The translations under genes and the position numbers were made by a program. Shown here in pieces: positions 20,343 to 31,061 of a stretch of DNA of 64,000 nucleotides. Source of the stretch: Paraphaeosphaeria minitans. Its lineage: Eukaryota; Ascomycota; Dothideomycetes; Pleosporales; Didymosphaeriaceae. The stretch spans positions 2,418,001 through 2,482,000 of the forward strand of contig WJXW01000007.1 of NCBI GenBank assembly GCA_015832175.1, given 5' to 3'. The notes under the pieces are model-generated. The model did no database searches. It was not told the origin of the DNA and saw only the letters and a list, made by a program, of their open reading frames with translations. Within the stretch, counting starts at the first letter, position 1; the number at the start of each line of letters is the position of its first letter.

Positions 20343-22091
20343 ATGTCGAACAGAACATTGTCAATCCTCAAAGTGATATTCCCCAGTTTCCATATAACCA
20401 CGGGTTCTGGTCGTAGTATTCTCATCAAAGTTCTTCATACAGCGCCTCGGGTCGTAGGCTTATCGAGAATGTCTCTCGTACGTAAAGCTTTAGTTCCAGC
20501 CCTAGAGGGGTCGCTATACAAAGTTGGAAAGTCCCTGGAAGACACTCAAGATCTCTACCGCGCGTTGGAAAAAGGTTATATGTTACAAGCAGGTGAGTAT
20601 GTCTCAGGCGACGAGCTGATGCAAGATTCGGACCAGCCAAATGCTCTCGAAGAGCTGGTTGGAACTGCTATGATGGAGCAGCATTTGCAGCCAGAAGAGG
20701 AGGTTCACATGCTTCTAGCACGTCTTGACCCCAAAGCAGCCGAGAGGGCCGAACGATGGGAAGAATTGGTCTTCATCGTCTTTGCCAAGGAGAACTTTCG
20801 ACAAGATCCGTCCGCACCAAAAGGCCATTCTGTAACCTCTGGTCCGCTCACGAATCCGGAGCTTAGGGATGCATACTGCAACAGGTTTGACAAGGATGTA
20901 GGCACCGAAGCCGCCATAAAGAGGTACAGGAACGACAAACAGAAGGTGTACGACACCTACCCCGATCACCCGCGCAACATCGTATACGCACCGAAGCAGA
21001 ACAAGCCCAAGCGACACAGGCCTGGCAAGGTAAGCAGTTTGTTTAGTGGGAACGAGGAATTTTTCGACAGTCCTGGCGCTGACATGGGTAACACACACAC
21101 CGGTGCTGAAAAGTTCACGGAACGGGAGAAGACCAAAACTGATATGGCCAAAGCTACACATAACGTCGGCAGTCATCTAATGTCCCTGGAGGAACGCGAC
21201 AAAATTGAAGCAGGGGACTTGTGTCAATATTTGGAAAGCAGTTGGACTATCCCAGAGCATGAGCACCAGCCATGGGTAAGAATTATGCTCGCGGATAGCT
21301 GTGAGCGCTTCATCGGCGCTTGTTCCATCCGCGCAGAAGACCTGAAGTCTTCGCTGACATACGTCGAATATCGCCAGCATACCAATGTCCGGGAGCTCTG
21401 GTTGACTGGTGTGGCACGCACCACGCTGCAACGCTACGTCCAGTGCGTTTCCCCGCTACGCCTTTCCAAGCTCCCGCAGTGCGATATCACGCTGAAGCCC
21501 AAAGGATCTGACCCCAGTGCGGCTGTCGCGAGCTGCAAGCGCCTCGTTTGGAATTTCGAAGCCACATTCGACATCTACGAGCTTGCAACACAGCTGCGTG
21601 ACTGCCACGTGCGGAATCTTGTCATGGATCATTGGCGAGAGCAACTGCAAGTGAACCACACCTATGAAGTCGGCCTCACCCAGATGCAGCTACTATATGA
21701 CCGCCTCTCGATGGACGACCCTGCGCTCCAGTTCTGGACCCAAGCACTTCAGGACTTACTGCCAACCGATGAAACCAAGATGGACATCGATTTTGTTGAT
21801 AGTCCATCATGCACTGCCTTCCTGGTCGCAAACCGGCGCATCTCTGAGACCGATGAACAGTTTCATTACAAGTATCATCGATGCCGCCTTTCGGACCATA
21901 AAGATGGGATGTGTGATCATTTCAAGTATACTTATGGAAAGCACAACGAGGCGTCGTATTCGTGTGATCACTTCAGCCAGATCGCTCGACGCCTGCTTCT
22001 GTCTGAGGGCTGGCAAGAAACGGATCTGCGTGTTCATATTGCAGAGATGGAGCTCGAACTGGATTTGTTTAGCATGTGCTCTTCATTGTAG
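20343..22091 (+). CDS. Unknown protein, 582 residues, possibly related to the post-BTB helical region of fungal BTB proteins
   Basis: The first ATG of the open frame is at 20343; a later ATG at 20469 (MSLVRKALVPALE) is a plausible alternative start, removing a basic N-terminus of 42 residues. The first half is hydrophilic, with a basic segment KQNKPKRHRPGK that may be a nuclear signal. In the second half the stretch FDIYELATQLRDCHVRNLVMDHW, then a helix ending DPALQFWTQALQDLL, resembles the helical region after BTB/POZ domains in many fungal proteins. I cannot see the BTB core with confidence. The C-terminus has scattered Cys and His (HRCRLSDHKDGMCDHF, YSCDHF) that could bind zinc but match no known finger. 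The gene is intact and has normal codon use. Confidence 0.7.
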   Translation: MSNRTLSILKVIFPSFHITTGSGRSILIKVLHTAPRVVGLSRMSLVRKALVPALEGSLYKVGKSLEDTQDLYRALEKGYMLQAGEYVSGDELMQDSDQPNALEELVGTAMMEQHLQPEEEVHMLLARLDPKAAERAERWEELVFIVFAKENFRQDPSAPKGHSVTSGPLTNPELRDAYCNRFDKDVGTEAAIKRYRNDKQKVYDTYPDHPRNIVYAPKQNKPKRHRPGKVSSLFSGNEEFFDSPGADMGNTHTGAEKFTEREKTKTDMAKATHNVGSHLMSLEERDKIEAGDLCQYLESSWTIPEHEHQPWVRIMLADSCERFIGACSIRAEDLKSSLTYVEYRQHTNVRELWLTGVARTTLQRYVQCVSPLRLSKLPQCDITLKPKGSDPSAAVASCKRLVWNFEATFDIYELATQLRDCHVRNLVMDHWREQLQVNHTYEVGLTQMQLLYDRLSMDDPALQFWTQALQDLLPTDETKMDIDFVDSPSCTAFLVANRRISETDEQFHYKYHRCRLSDHKDGMCDHFKYTYGKHNEASYSCDHFSQIARRLLLSEGWQETDLRVHIAEMELELDLFSMCSSL

Positions 22092-22913
22092 CGTGATTGT
22101 ACCCACATCTGTGGTACTCTTCATGTTGAGGTAAAGTTTGATCATGGCGAGGACCTTCGTACTTTGATTTTCTTGCGCAAGAGCCGTGGAACGAGATCTA
22201 GTATCGCATTTCTGTAAAATTGGATACGCAGTGAATAAAAAAAAATGAAACTCATCATAATTGTTGTATTCTTTCCACTTGGACTATTAATATCACGATT
22301 GCATAAGCGGTTCATTCTTCTTCACTATTGCAGCTCTGGCAAGCGCTTGCGTGGAGCAGTACTCGAATTTTTCCTGCCTCAGTAGCACCGTGTTTGCCTT
22401 ACGCACTTCATACAGTACTTCCTGGAGTGAATCTTGGTTCCGCGCTGCTGGCAACTCTAGGGTCCACATCATGATCTTTCGTGTCGCGGAACGCACCTCT
22501 CAATTGACGACCGGGTATGCACGGTGCAGTATCCCAAAAGCTTTTCTGGCGAGTTTGTGATAACTGATCACTAATAAACAAGGCTTCCTAGATACGTAGA
22601 TGTTGCATTATTGATCGATCAACAGCTTCATGCCCCCGAGAGCGTTCATGTGGCTTAAAGCAACATAATGAGAGGTAATGCGATGGTGAAAAAAAACATT
22701 CGCCTCAAGTCCCAGGCATAGTGTTGGGTCTGTTATCCATATAAAGACCGATCCAACTGACTCGTACAAAACCTCCGATGGGGTCCAAGATCGTGCATGA
22801 TGATATATACGGCTTAAACATGACACTATACATACTTTAGTGGTACAGCAGCGGCATAAAACCAAAACTGTATCCGGAGCGTCCCTACCCAACGAAATTA
22901 CTGCTCAACTTTC
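22092..22913. other. Convergent intergenic region
   Basis: 3' flanks of the 582-residue gene and the leftward P450. No gene is supported. Confidence 0.5.
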
Positions 22914-24662
22914 TCACTGCATCTTGCGGCTGCGAACTTCGATGTCAACCTTTGGAGGGAGACGATTCCGTCCCACCCATTTCTGGACCGGTCTTTCTGT
23001 GAGAGGCTTTATATCGTAATTCATGAAAAGATGTGCAAACATAATCTTAAGCTCGTGTGCGACAAAGAAGCGACCAGGACTGGTACAGCTGTTAGTCGAA
23101 ATTTTTCAGATGATGCTGTGCACTTGTAGACTCACCAGGCGTGCCTTCCGTGTCCAAAAGCTTGATTTGTGAGACCAGTGGTGACTATGCCACTTTGTCT
23201 TAGCTTGAGCACATCCACGCTTGCCTTCTCATCTTCGCTCATGGAGTCAAACTGCTCCCGATCTCTTGAAAACCGAAAAGCATCGTACACGTCTTCCTTT
23301 GCGTACAACTCTTCGTCATGAGCGACCGGGAGCCAGGCACAAGCCAATAGACATCCAGGCGGATAGTGGATGCCCTCTGGGCTTGTGATGCCCTCTTTTG
23401 CGATGACCTTTTTGCTTATGAGGCTCATGCCCATGGTAGAATATCGTTGGGATTCGCGGATTGCCGAATCAAGCTTGTACATACGCGATAAACCGTTCTT
23501 TGTCCACTGTTTGCCATCCTCATTGTAGACCCGAGTAGCTTCTTCGCGCAGTGCTTCCACAAGACTTGGATCCGCACTCAAGATATCAATGAGCGCACTG
23601 TGTGCTGTTATGGCTGTCGTGTGGATGCTCGCGAAATTGAGCGGGCAGATACGCATCGCAATGCGACTTGGCTGCAGTTCGTCGTTTCTTCCCTCATCCA
23701 GGGCTGTGCGAATCGTCCACGTAACAAAATCGTTTGGTGCTTTCCAATCTGCGTATGCTGGATCGCCAGCCTCTTTCTTTCGAAAATCTTCCAGCCGCTG
23801 CTCGATAATTGGCAAGGTGTACTTGCGTGTCCGCCAGTAATGGTACTTGGGAGCTAGGCTGTAGATGGGTCCCACTAGAGAGTGCAGATTTCGCGGTATC
23901 ATTGGGAGAAATATCAAACCAAGCACAACATCGGTGGTAAAGGCCATCATGTTCTTGAGGAAATCTGGGTTCCTGCATATTGATTTCCCCACCAACATCC
24001 GATTGGTGATCTTCGGGATGATGCTCATGAAGAAGCCATCCATCAAATTGACCTTTTTGAAGTTCTCTGTATCACTACCGAACACATCTGCGACGTTGAA
24101 GCTGACTTCATCGACCATCTCTGGTATGATGGCATTCAAATTGCGCGCTAGGCTCTTATGTACGATACGCTCGTGATATGGGTCTTTCAAGAGCGCTGAT
24201 GATATGAAAGCATAGTCGCCGTTCAAAGTGTCGTAGTGCGCGGAACTCGTACTCAGCACGTGGTCGGGCTGATCTAGCATCCACTACATCTTGTCAAAAT
24301 GTCTTCATCGAAACACACTTCAGAGGGTATAAGTATCCCTGTCTTACTTGCATGTGCGACCGTGGAATTGAGACTTCGGTTGGCGTACCAAGCATTGATG
24401 GAAGCACGAAGGCGCGGCCTTGCTTGTGGTACTTCTGATAACCGTCGTGCAACCAGTCGCGGCTTTTCGAGAAGCCGTCAAAGGTGTTCTTCAAGGCGCC
24501 ATACCAGGACTTGCCGTGGCCAACCCAAGGCAACGACTCGGGATACTTTGGCGCGCGCAGGAAGCTGAGAGCGATGGTGATTGCGAAATACGTCAGAGCC
24601 GTAGCAATTATATTGAACAGCGTGAGCCGCTCGATGACAGAGCTCCCCAAACGATGCTCCAT
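22914..24662 (-). CDS. Cytochrome P450 monooxygenase (three exons, intact)
   Basis: Exons 24662-24348, 24283-23136 and 23079-22914 give 542 residues. A membrane anchor covers about residues 10-33. The I-helix region reads NFASIHTTAIT (about 316-326), the variant typical of fungal P450s of the ent-kaurene-oxidase-like group, where it replaces AGxxT. ExxR is at Glu382/Arg385 (RESQR), FRF at 441-443, and the haem loop FGHGRHACPGRFF runs from 481 with Cys488. The last intron (23135-23080) splits the haem Cys codon; its acceptor is the second of two CAGs, since only that one gives HAC-PGRFF. Intron 1 (24347-24284) is GTAAGA...TAG. It likely hydroxylates a terpenoid or similar lipophile at the ER, which is inference from family. 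It is the last gene before the AT-rich block, whose edge lies about 470 bp upstream of its start codon. Confidence 0.92.
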
Positions 24663-25130
24663 GGTGACAGACTACGCTTGGACGCTTCGATGACGCGTCA
24701 ATCGACCTTGTGAGATGTAAAATGGAGGGTTGAGATGGAGCGAAGGGTTGGGCGCCGTGTCCTGTTTGTAGCTTCTTCACTAGAGGACGCTTGGACGGAT
24801 CGTCTGGCAACCGAGGCGGTTAGCACCGTGGCTACCTAATAAAATGTCAATCTCGCGTTGATCTAACAACAATTGGGTTTAACGGACGCACTGCTGCAGC
24901 TCTTGATCGCAAATGGCAACTGTACGTCGCTTGGTGGCCAGACAGTGCATTCCTACAGTGAGGAACCCGCGGCAGGCGCACATGTCGGCGAGATATAGGT
25001 AACAGGTAGGTACCGTGGCTTGGCGGCTCGTGCACGCCATCACCTCGCGCACGCGCCCCACCAAGACCTCAGCCATTAACATGAGGCTATAGAGACGCAT
25101 ACAGTTAATACTATCGCAAGACTTTATAGA
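24663..25130. other. P450 promoter and edge of gene space
   Basis: Balanced-GC DNA with CAGGTAGGTACC at about 25004-25015. No gene. Composition changes to AT-rich, TA-dense sequence at about 25,110-25,140. Confidence 0.5.
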
Positions 25131-26447
25131 GTTAAGGTCTATAGGGCCCGTAGATTATCTCTATCTACTTAGATTATTAATATCTACTTAGTGTTCTAAT
25201 AATTTAACCTCTGCGCAACTATACCGCGGATATAGTAGGTGTTATGGGCTACGCCCTAGTAGATATCCTCGTTCTGTATGCTTTGACCTCGGGCCCATTG
25301 GGTCCTTCGGATCCAATCTTCGGGCCCTAGATATATAAGTTTAGTAGTAGAAGCTTAACTTCTACTTTTTACAAATTCATAAAAGTATAATCTTTAGCAA
25401 TTTAGCTTGTTAAGTATTAAGCCTATTATATTAAATTTATTACTTCTTCCTACTATAGGATAGGACATCTTTATTACCTACTAATGTTACTAAGTAACAC
25501 CTACAAATTATAGATTTAGAAGTAGAAGCTTCTACTAAAACTTCTTATCTAAGTGTAAATAAGTAGATATAATAAGTGTGTTACTTATAGTAAAATATAA
25601 AATAGAATAATAAGAGAATTGTTTACCTTTTTAACTTAAAGCTTAAAGCTTTAGAGATAAACGTAATAAATATATAATAATTTCTTATAAAAGTATAGGC
25701 CCTAACCTATTACAAAGTTAGCTTTTAGGCGTAAGAATATAACCTTTAGAATAGTGTAGAAATAGTGTCCAGGGTATTATAAGACCTCTATATAAAAACT
25801 AGGAGTACTACCATTAATCCTATAATTAGGTAGTAGTTAGCCCTACTAAGGGAGTTACTTATAGAGGTAGTAATAAAGCGTAAGTTAAGTTACTACTTAA
25901 AAATTATAGACCTAGCCTACTTAAATAGTAATGAAAAAGATTATTACTAGTTTAAAATAGTTATGTAATATAAGTTATTAGAGGATAGACACGTTTTTAG
26001 GAGTATACTATAGTATAAAAATTGGCTAGTAATGGGAAGTTAGATAAAGTATAATCCTAATAGCCTATTAATTAAGAGTGTATAAGAGACAAAAAAAAGT
26101 AAATAGAAAAAGAGATACTAAGAACACCTAGATAAGAGAGAAACCACCATATAAGACGATTAAGGAGAAAGCTTTATATAATAGGTTTTTTAATAGAATA
26201 TTTTAACTTATTCTTTTAAATTCCTTACTTATGTTAGGATCTAAGACTCTAATAATGGCTTACTACTAGTTTTATACTTAGGAGGGTGTGTAGTAGGAAT
26301 CTAATATAGGTTATACGCTAACTACGCCCTAAATAAAGAAATTATATAATTACTCCCTATGGCGTAGTAAAGTGCTCTCTATAGAGTAGTTACATAACCA
26401 CTCTCTATAAAGCGCTCTCTGTAGAGCGCTCCCTATAGAGTAGGATT

Positions 26448-26712
26448 ACTTTAGTATATAGGAACGCGAGAATAGAAACTCTCTATACTTATATTTTATT
26501 AAATCCAAGAGGGTAGCTAGTCCTAAAGGGTTAAGGTTGGTTCTTAGGCAGGAGTACTTATAGAGGTTAAAGGGTCTTATTAATATAATAGTATCTTATA
26601 AAGTGTAATAAGTCAATAATATAGCCTAAGTGTAATCTAAACAATAGATTAATAAAGAGGTTAAATACAAGTATAGAGAGTCTATACTCGCGTTTCTATA
26701 TACTAAGGTAAT
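26448..26712. repeat. Inverted arrangement of gypsy A LTR-like fragments
   Basis: The arm at 26448-26497 (TTTAGTATATAGGAACGCGA) is repeated inverted at 26664-26709. Between them, 26503-26640 is the reverse complement of the end of the 411-bp gypsy A LTR (compare 52,960-53,090). The arms match the LTR part containing GTATATAGGAACG. Two opposed LTR remnants are the simplest reading. Confidence 0.6.
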
Positions 26713-26792
26713 TAGTCTAACTAATTGTAAGGAATAGGTAACCTTTAAAGGTTCCTAGAGTTACCTTTTCTATATTCTAGAACTTTCTATAA

Positions 26793-26889
26793 TGACGTCA
26801 TAATGACGTTATAGCCCTATGGATACTAGGTAACGTTATAGGTGACGTCATAAGGTGACGTTATAGGTGACGTCATAGGTAACGTTATA
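26793..26889. repeat. Cluster of TGACGTCA-like motifs
   Basis: TGACGTCA occurs exactly at 26793, 26843 and 26868. TGACGTTA is at 26804 and 26856, and TAACGTTA at 26830 and 26880. The copies from 26843 on are spaced 12-13 bp. TGACGTCA is the cAMP-response-element palindrome bound by bZIP proteins; here it may simply be a degenerate 12-bp tandem repeat. Confidence 0.6.
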
Positions 26890-28029
26890 GATAGTAGAGA
26901 ATTACTAAGTAGAATACTCTAGAATCTCTACTATATATATATAAGGAGAGTTACCTTCTACGTGTACTCTCTATCCTAGATAGCAATTCTAAGCCTATAC
27001 CTAAGGTTTTATTACTCTATTTAACTACGTTCGATCTACCCTCTATTACTCTAGTCTCTACTATTCTAGGTAACTAGTACTAGGGGAGAGAAGGTACTAG
27101 AAGGTCTAGAAGGTTACCCTTTATCCTCTAGCCTCTACCTCCTCTTTACACTAATTATACTAATTAAGGTAATTAGACTATGCTTAGTAATTAGTGCTAT
27201 AGTCTACTTAGTCTACTTAGTATACTAAGACCACTAATTACACTAATTAGGTTACGTAACACTAACTACGGCGTACGCGCTACTTTATAAAATAGTTATA
27301 TATATAGTTTAAGCAACTACGCACTTTAGATCTTAATATTATCCCCTTTTTTTCTAGGATCTATTCTTAGATTATATAACGTTAGTTACGTGCCTAGTTA
27401 TAACTAGAATAACCTCCGCGTTATAAGTAGCGTTAGTTCTAATCCTACTATGCCTAAACATTCACGTACTACTAGTACTAATTATTATTATTTCTTATTA
27501 AACTTTATTAACTCCTTTAGCAAAGCTATAGTTAAGAAGTGCTTAATATACACTAGGCATAGTTATGTCTATAAGGTCTATATATATTCTAGGAAATGCA
27601 GAGAATATGTTTATTATAGTTAATATTATAAGGTTTATGTGTTAGAGTCTAGGTTTAAGCAGTTAACTTTAGAGAAGGGAAAGTTATAAGCGTAAATAAA
27701 AAAATAAAAGAAATATAGGAGGCTATATTTAAGGCGTATAAGGAGGTGTTAAAAAAGTTACATATAACTTATACACGCAAAGATTAATTATATTAATAAA
27801 TAGATTTACTAGATAAGTGGGCTAAGGACGCTATTACTATAAAGGAGAAGAATATAGAAAAGGTAGAGGTATAAAAGACTTCTAGTTTCTTATTACTTTT
27901 AGGTGAAGTGTCTATAGGGCCTTTATTATCTCCTATAACCTAGGGTACTTTTGAAAGTTTTTCTAATAAGTTTTAGAATAATCCTATTCTACTTAGTTCT
28001 TAGGTAAGAGTATAAGTTAGTTATTAGTA

Positions 28030-29365
28030 GAATTCTTAGATCTTCTATTAATAGTTCCTTAGATAGTCTTCTAGTTTCTAAGTATTTTTACTGTATAGGT
28101 AATCTTTCTATTTTATAAGGTACGTTCGGTCTTACTAATAGTATTCTAGAATTATTTTAAGTTTATATCTTTTTTTTCTAGCTTATAATAGAATGTAGTT
28201 ATAACTAGTGTCTTTAGGTCTACTAGTTCTAGTAAAATAATTTATGTATTTTTGCGTCTAGCGGTAGTTTTAACTTATAGTGTACTAGTAATATTTACTT
28301 AGAAATATAAAATAGTCTCATCTTAATATAATCTAGTCTTTTATATTTCTTATTCTAAGTTTAAAGGTTCTTTATAAGTAGATATGGTTTATCCCCCTTC
28401 TTTAGCTAAGGTTATATTTTTTGTTTTTAGTTATAGTATAAAATTAATTGCTACTAAGCTTTCTTAAGATTTTCTAAGAGTTATTAGTGTATCTTCTTTA
28501 TATTTTCCACTATATTAATAGCTTCTTCTGCTTTTATTATTATAGGAAATTATTAATTAAAGAGATGTGGGTATTTTCTATAGTTTATATAAAATAGTGT
28601 ATGTCCTAATACTACTAATATTTTGTTATTCTAGGCTAACTATGCTATAGGTAGTAATAAAACCTAGTTATTCTTCTAACTATTATAGTAGATGCATAGG
28701 TACGTTTCTATAGTCTAGTTTATACGTTCTATTCATCCATATATTTATAGATAGTAGGCTATTAATAGCTTTCATTTTGTTCTAAGTAGGGCTATAAGGG
28801 TTGTTTAATAATTAAAGGTAAAAGTTTTGTCTCTATTACTAATAATTGTTTTTAGAATTCTTTAATATCTAATTAACTAATCTAGAATAAAAAAAAGCGA
28901 GTTCTTTTGCTATTATTCTTTTAAGCCACAGAATAAGCTTAATATACTTAGTTAATTAACAGACTATTACTAGTATACTATTGTATTTAATTCCTATTAT
29001 TAGATCCTTAGAGTTTGGAATTCCTATAATAAAATCTATAGTAATGTCTTCCTATAGTGCTGTTAGTATCCTAATTGCTTATATTTCTCTATATTTAAGG
29101 TGTGTACTATGTTTATTTTTCTAATATTTTACACACACATAGATATGGGTTATTATAGCTTCTTTATTTGCCTTAAAGGTGTAATTCCTCTAGATAAGTT
29201 CTATTGTCTTCGCGATGCCTAGGCGTTCGTATATAGGGTTATTATAGTATTATCTAATAATCTTAGTCTGTAGGTGTTCCAGAACTTCTTAGTTAATTAA
29301 TAAAAGTTAATTTAGTTCTACTATTAATTCTAGAGATCTATCTTTGGCTTTACGAAGGATTGTTA
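28030..29365 (-). mobile_element. Gypsy A fragment, integrase to chromodomain, heavily mutated
   Basis: Read on the minus strand, it follows the 56,935-58,250 part of the complete gypsy A copy block by block. The matched blocks are the integrase zinc-binding region (about 29,130-29,260), the integrase core including the YYPQTDGQTER-like segment (about 28,700-28,760), the block before the chromodomain (about 28,230-28,420) and the chromodomain (about 28,030-28,150). It is truncated on both sides and full of stops. Confidence 0.8.
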
Positions 29366-30845
29366 CTTATAATAAAAGACGAACGTAGTAAGGACAGAAG
29401 AATAAGCTTCTTATAGTAGAGCTTTGTACACTAGAGATAACTTAGGGCTTAATTAGGACAGAAATACAGCGTTGTAATTATGCTAGAAGCCTACTTTTAT
29501 AGGCGCAAATTAGCTCCTAAAACCTAACGTAATAACGTTTTACTATTTCTAAAGTAGATATACCTAATTACACTACTGCGTAGCCCCCTTTCTTTCGCAC
29601 GCATAGGTAGGCTTAACTATTACTACTTAGTACTAAGAAAACTCTGCCACCCTTCCCTTCCCACTACTTTTACTAAAATATACCTCTACCTTAATAATAC
29701 TACATTCTGTACTAGCACCTATAGCTTACACCCTATTTTTATTATTATTATTTTCTTTATCTATTACTAGTAACACAGATAATATCTCTATAACACCTAT
29801 AAACACTATTATAATAGTTTAATGTAGTAATACCCCCCCTCACACTAAGGCATCTATTATATACGATACAGAATAACTTATAAGTAAAAACGTGGCTGCT
29901 ATATTTATAAAAATAAAGTTAGTGTCTATAAATCGCGTCGCCTTATAGTGTTAATACTATATAAAGATCTCCAGGCATTCCTTCTACCTATTTTCACCTT
30001 GCCTAATATATCTAAACTACCTCTATATATATTATTAAATCTCCTACTTTAGCAAGTAATTACAGTGCCTATATAAATAAATACTAAGATAGTAGGAGAT
30101 AGTACTTTACTCCCTCTAGCGTTACGATCTTAGTAGCTTATATTAATTAAATACTATTTAATTATTATTATATAGTATTAATAGTTTCTACAGTACATAG
30201 ATAATCTAGATTAGGAGAAAGTTCCTGCCTATAAGGTTTATAAGCTTTAGGAATAGGTAGAATAGCGTTTTTATAAGGTAGATTAGTATAATATTCTTAA
30301 GGATAATGTTATCCTACCTATCCTTTAGGACTATATAGATAATAGCACATAAATAGCTATATAATATTTACTCTTATTTGTGCTAAATATACACTATAAA
30401 CACTCTACGCTTCTTAACTATTAGCTAGCTCTTTGCCTATAAAAATCGCCTAATACTAAGACTAATACCTAGTAAAATTTTCCTATATCCTACTACTCTA
30501 CGTATAGTTTTTTATACCTACTACTTCTTAAACACTTTAGTAACCTCTCTTTACCTACTACCCTTTAGCTAGTCTATAACTAATAGCTAGCTAATATATA
30601 GTACTCTATTACGCTAAGTATAGTTATGTGCTTAACCTAGCTATTAATTCCTTTAAAAGTAGTAAACCTATAAAAAGATATACGTAGTGTAGAGGAAAAC
30701 ACGCTCTTCTCTTACCTATATACCCTCCTTATAAATAGCGCTCTCTTAGCTTTAATACTAGTATACTAGATTATCCACTAGCTTTTATAAATATAGTGTT
30801 AACACTACTAATATTCTTACTATCTCTATTATAACTCTTTACTAA

Positions 30846-31061
30846 TGTAACGGGTAGATCACGATATTGTTATAGTGTTGTGGTATCTAGCGCCAAGGCC
30901 TCATAGAGGGTCTGTGCGCTAAGCGAGCTAGCTGCGCAAAACCTACGCCGCGCGTTAACTTAACACAAGACAAGTATTATTCTATTAATATTACTAGAGT
31001 TATCTTTTCACTATTTTTCCTAGTGTGAAGTAAGTACTATTGCCTATAACTAGACCTTATA
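30846..31061 (+). repeat. 5' LTR of gypsy B (216 bp)
   Basis: Same length and order as 37153-37368. It retains a GC-richer middle (GCGCCAAGGCC, GGTCTGTGCGCTAAG). Confidence 0.93.

Larger units (their letters stand above)
25131..30845. other. AT-rich, RIP-degraded repeat DNA
   Basis: TpA is very common and CpA/TpG scarce, with stops in all frames and no gene. Within it I can identify only an inverted LTR-like fragment (26448-26712), a TGACGTCA cluster (26793-26889) and a minus-strand gypsy fragment (28030-29365). The rest, including 29366-30845, is presumably older transposon DNA beyond recognition by eye. Confidence 0.75.

Noticed and set aside
1..24662. A single secondary-metabolite gene cluster linking the two P450s and the FAD monooxygenase
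   Set aside because: No polyketide synthase, NRPS, terpene cyclase or transporter is present. The oxidative genes are 15-20 kb apart with unrelated genes between, and one is broken.
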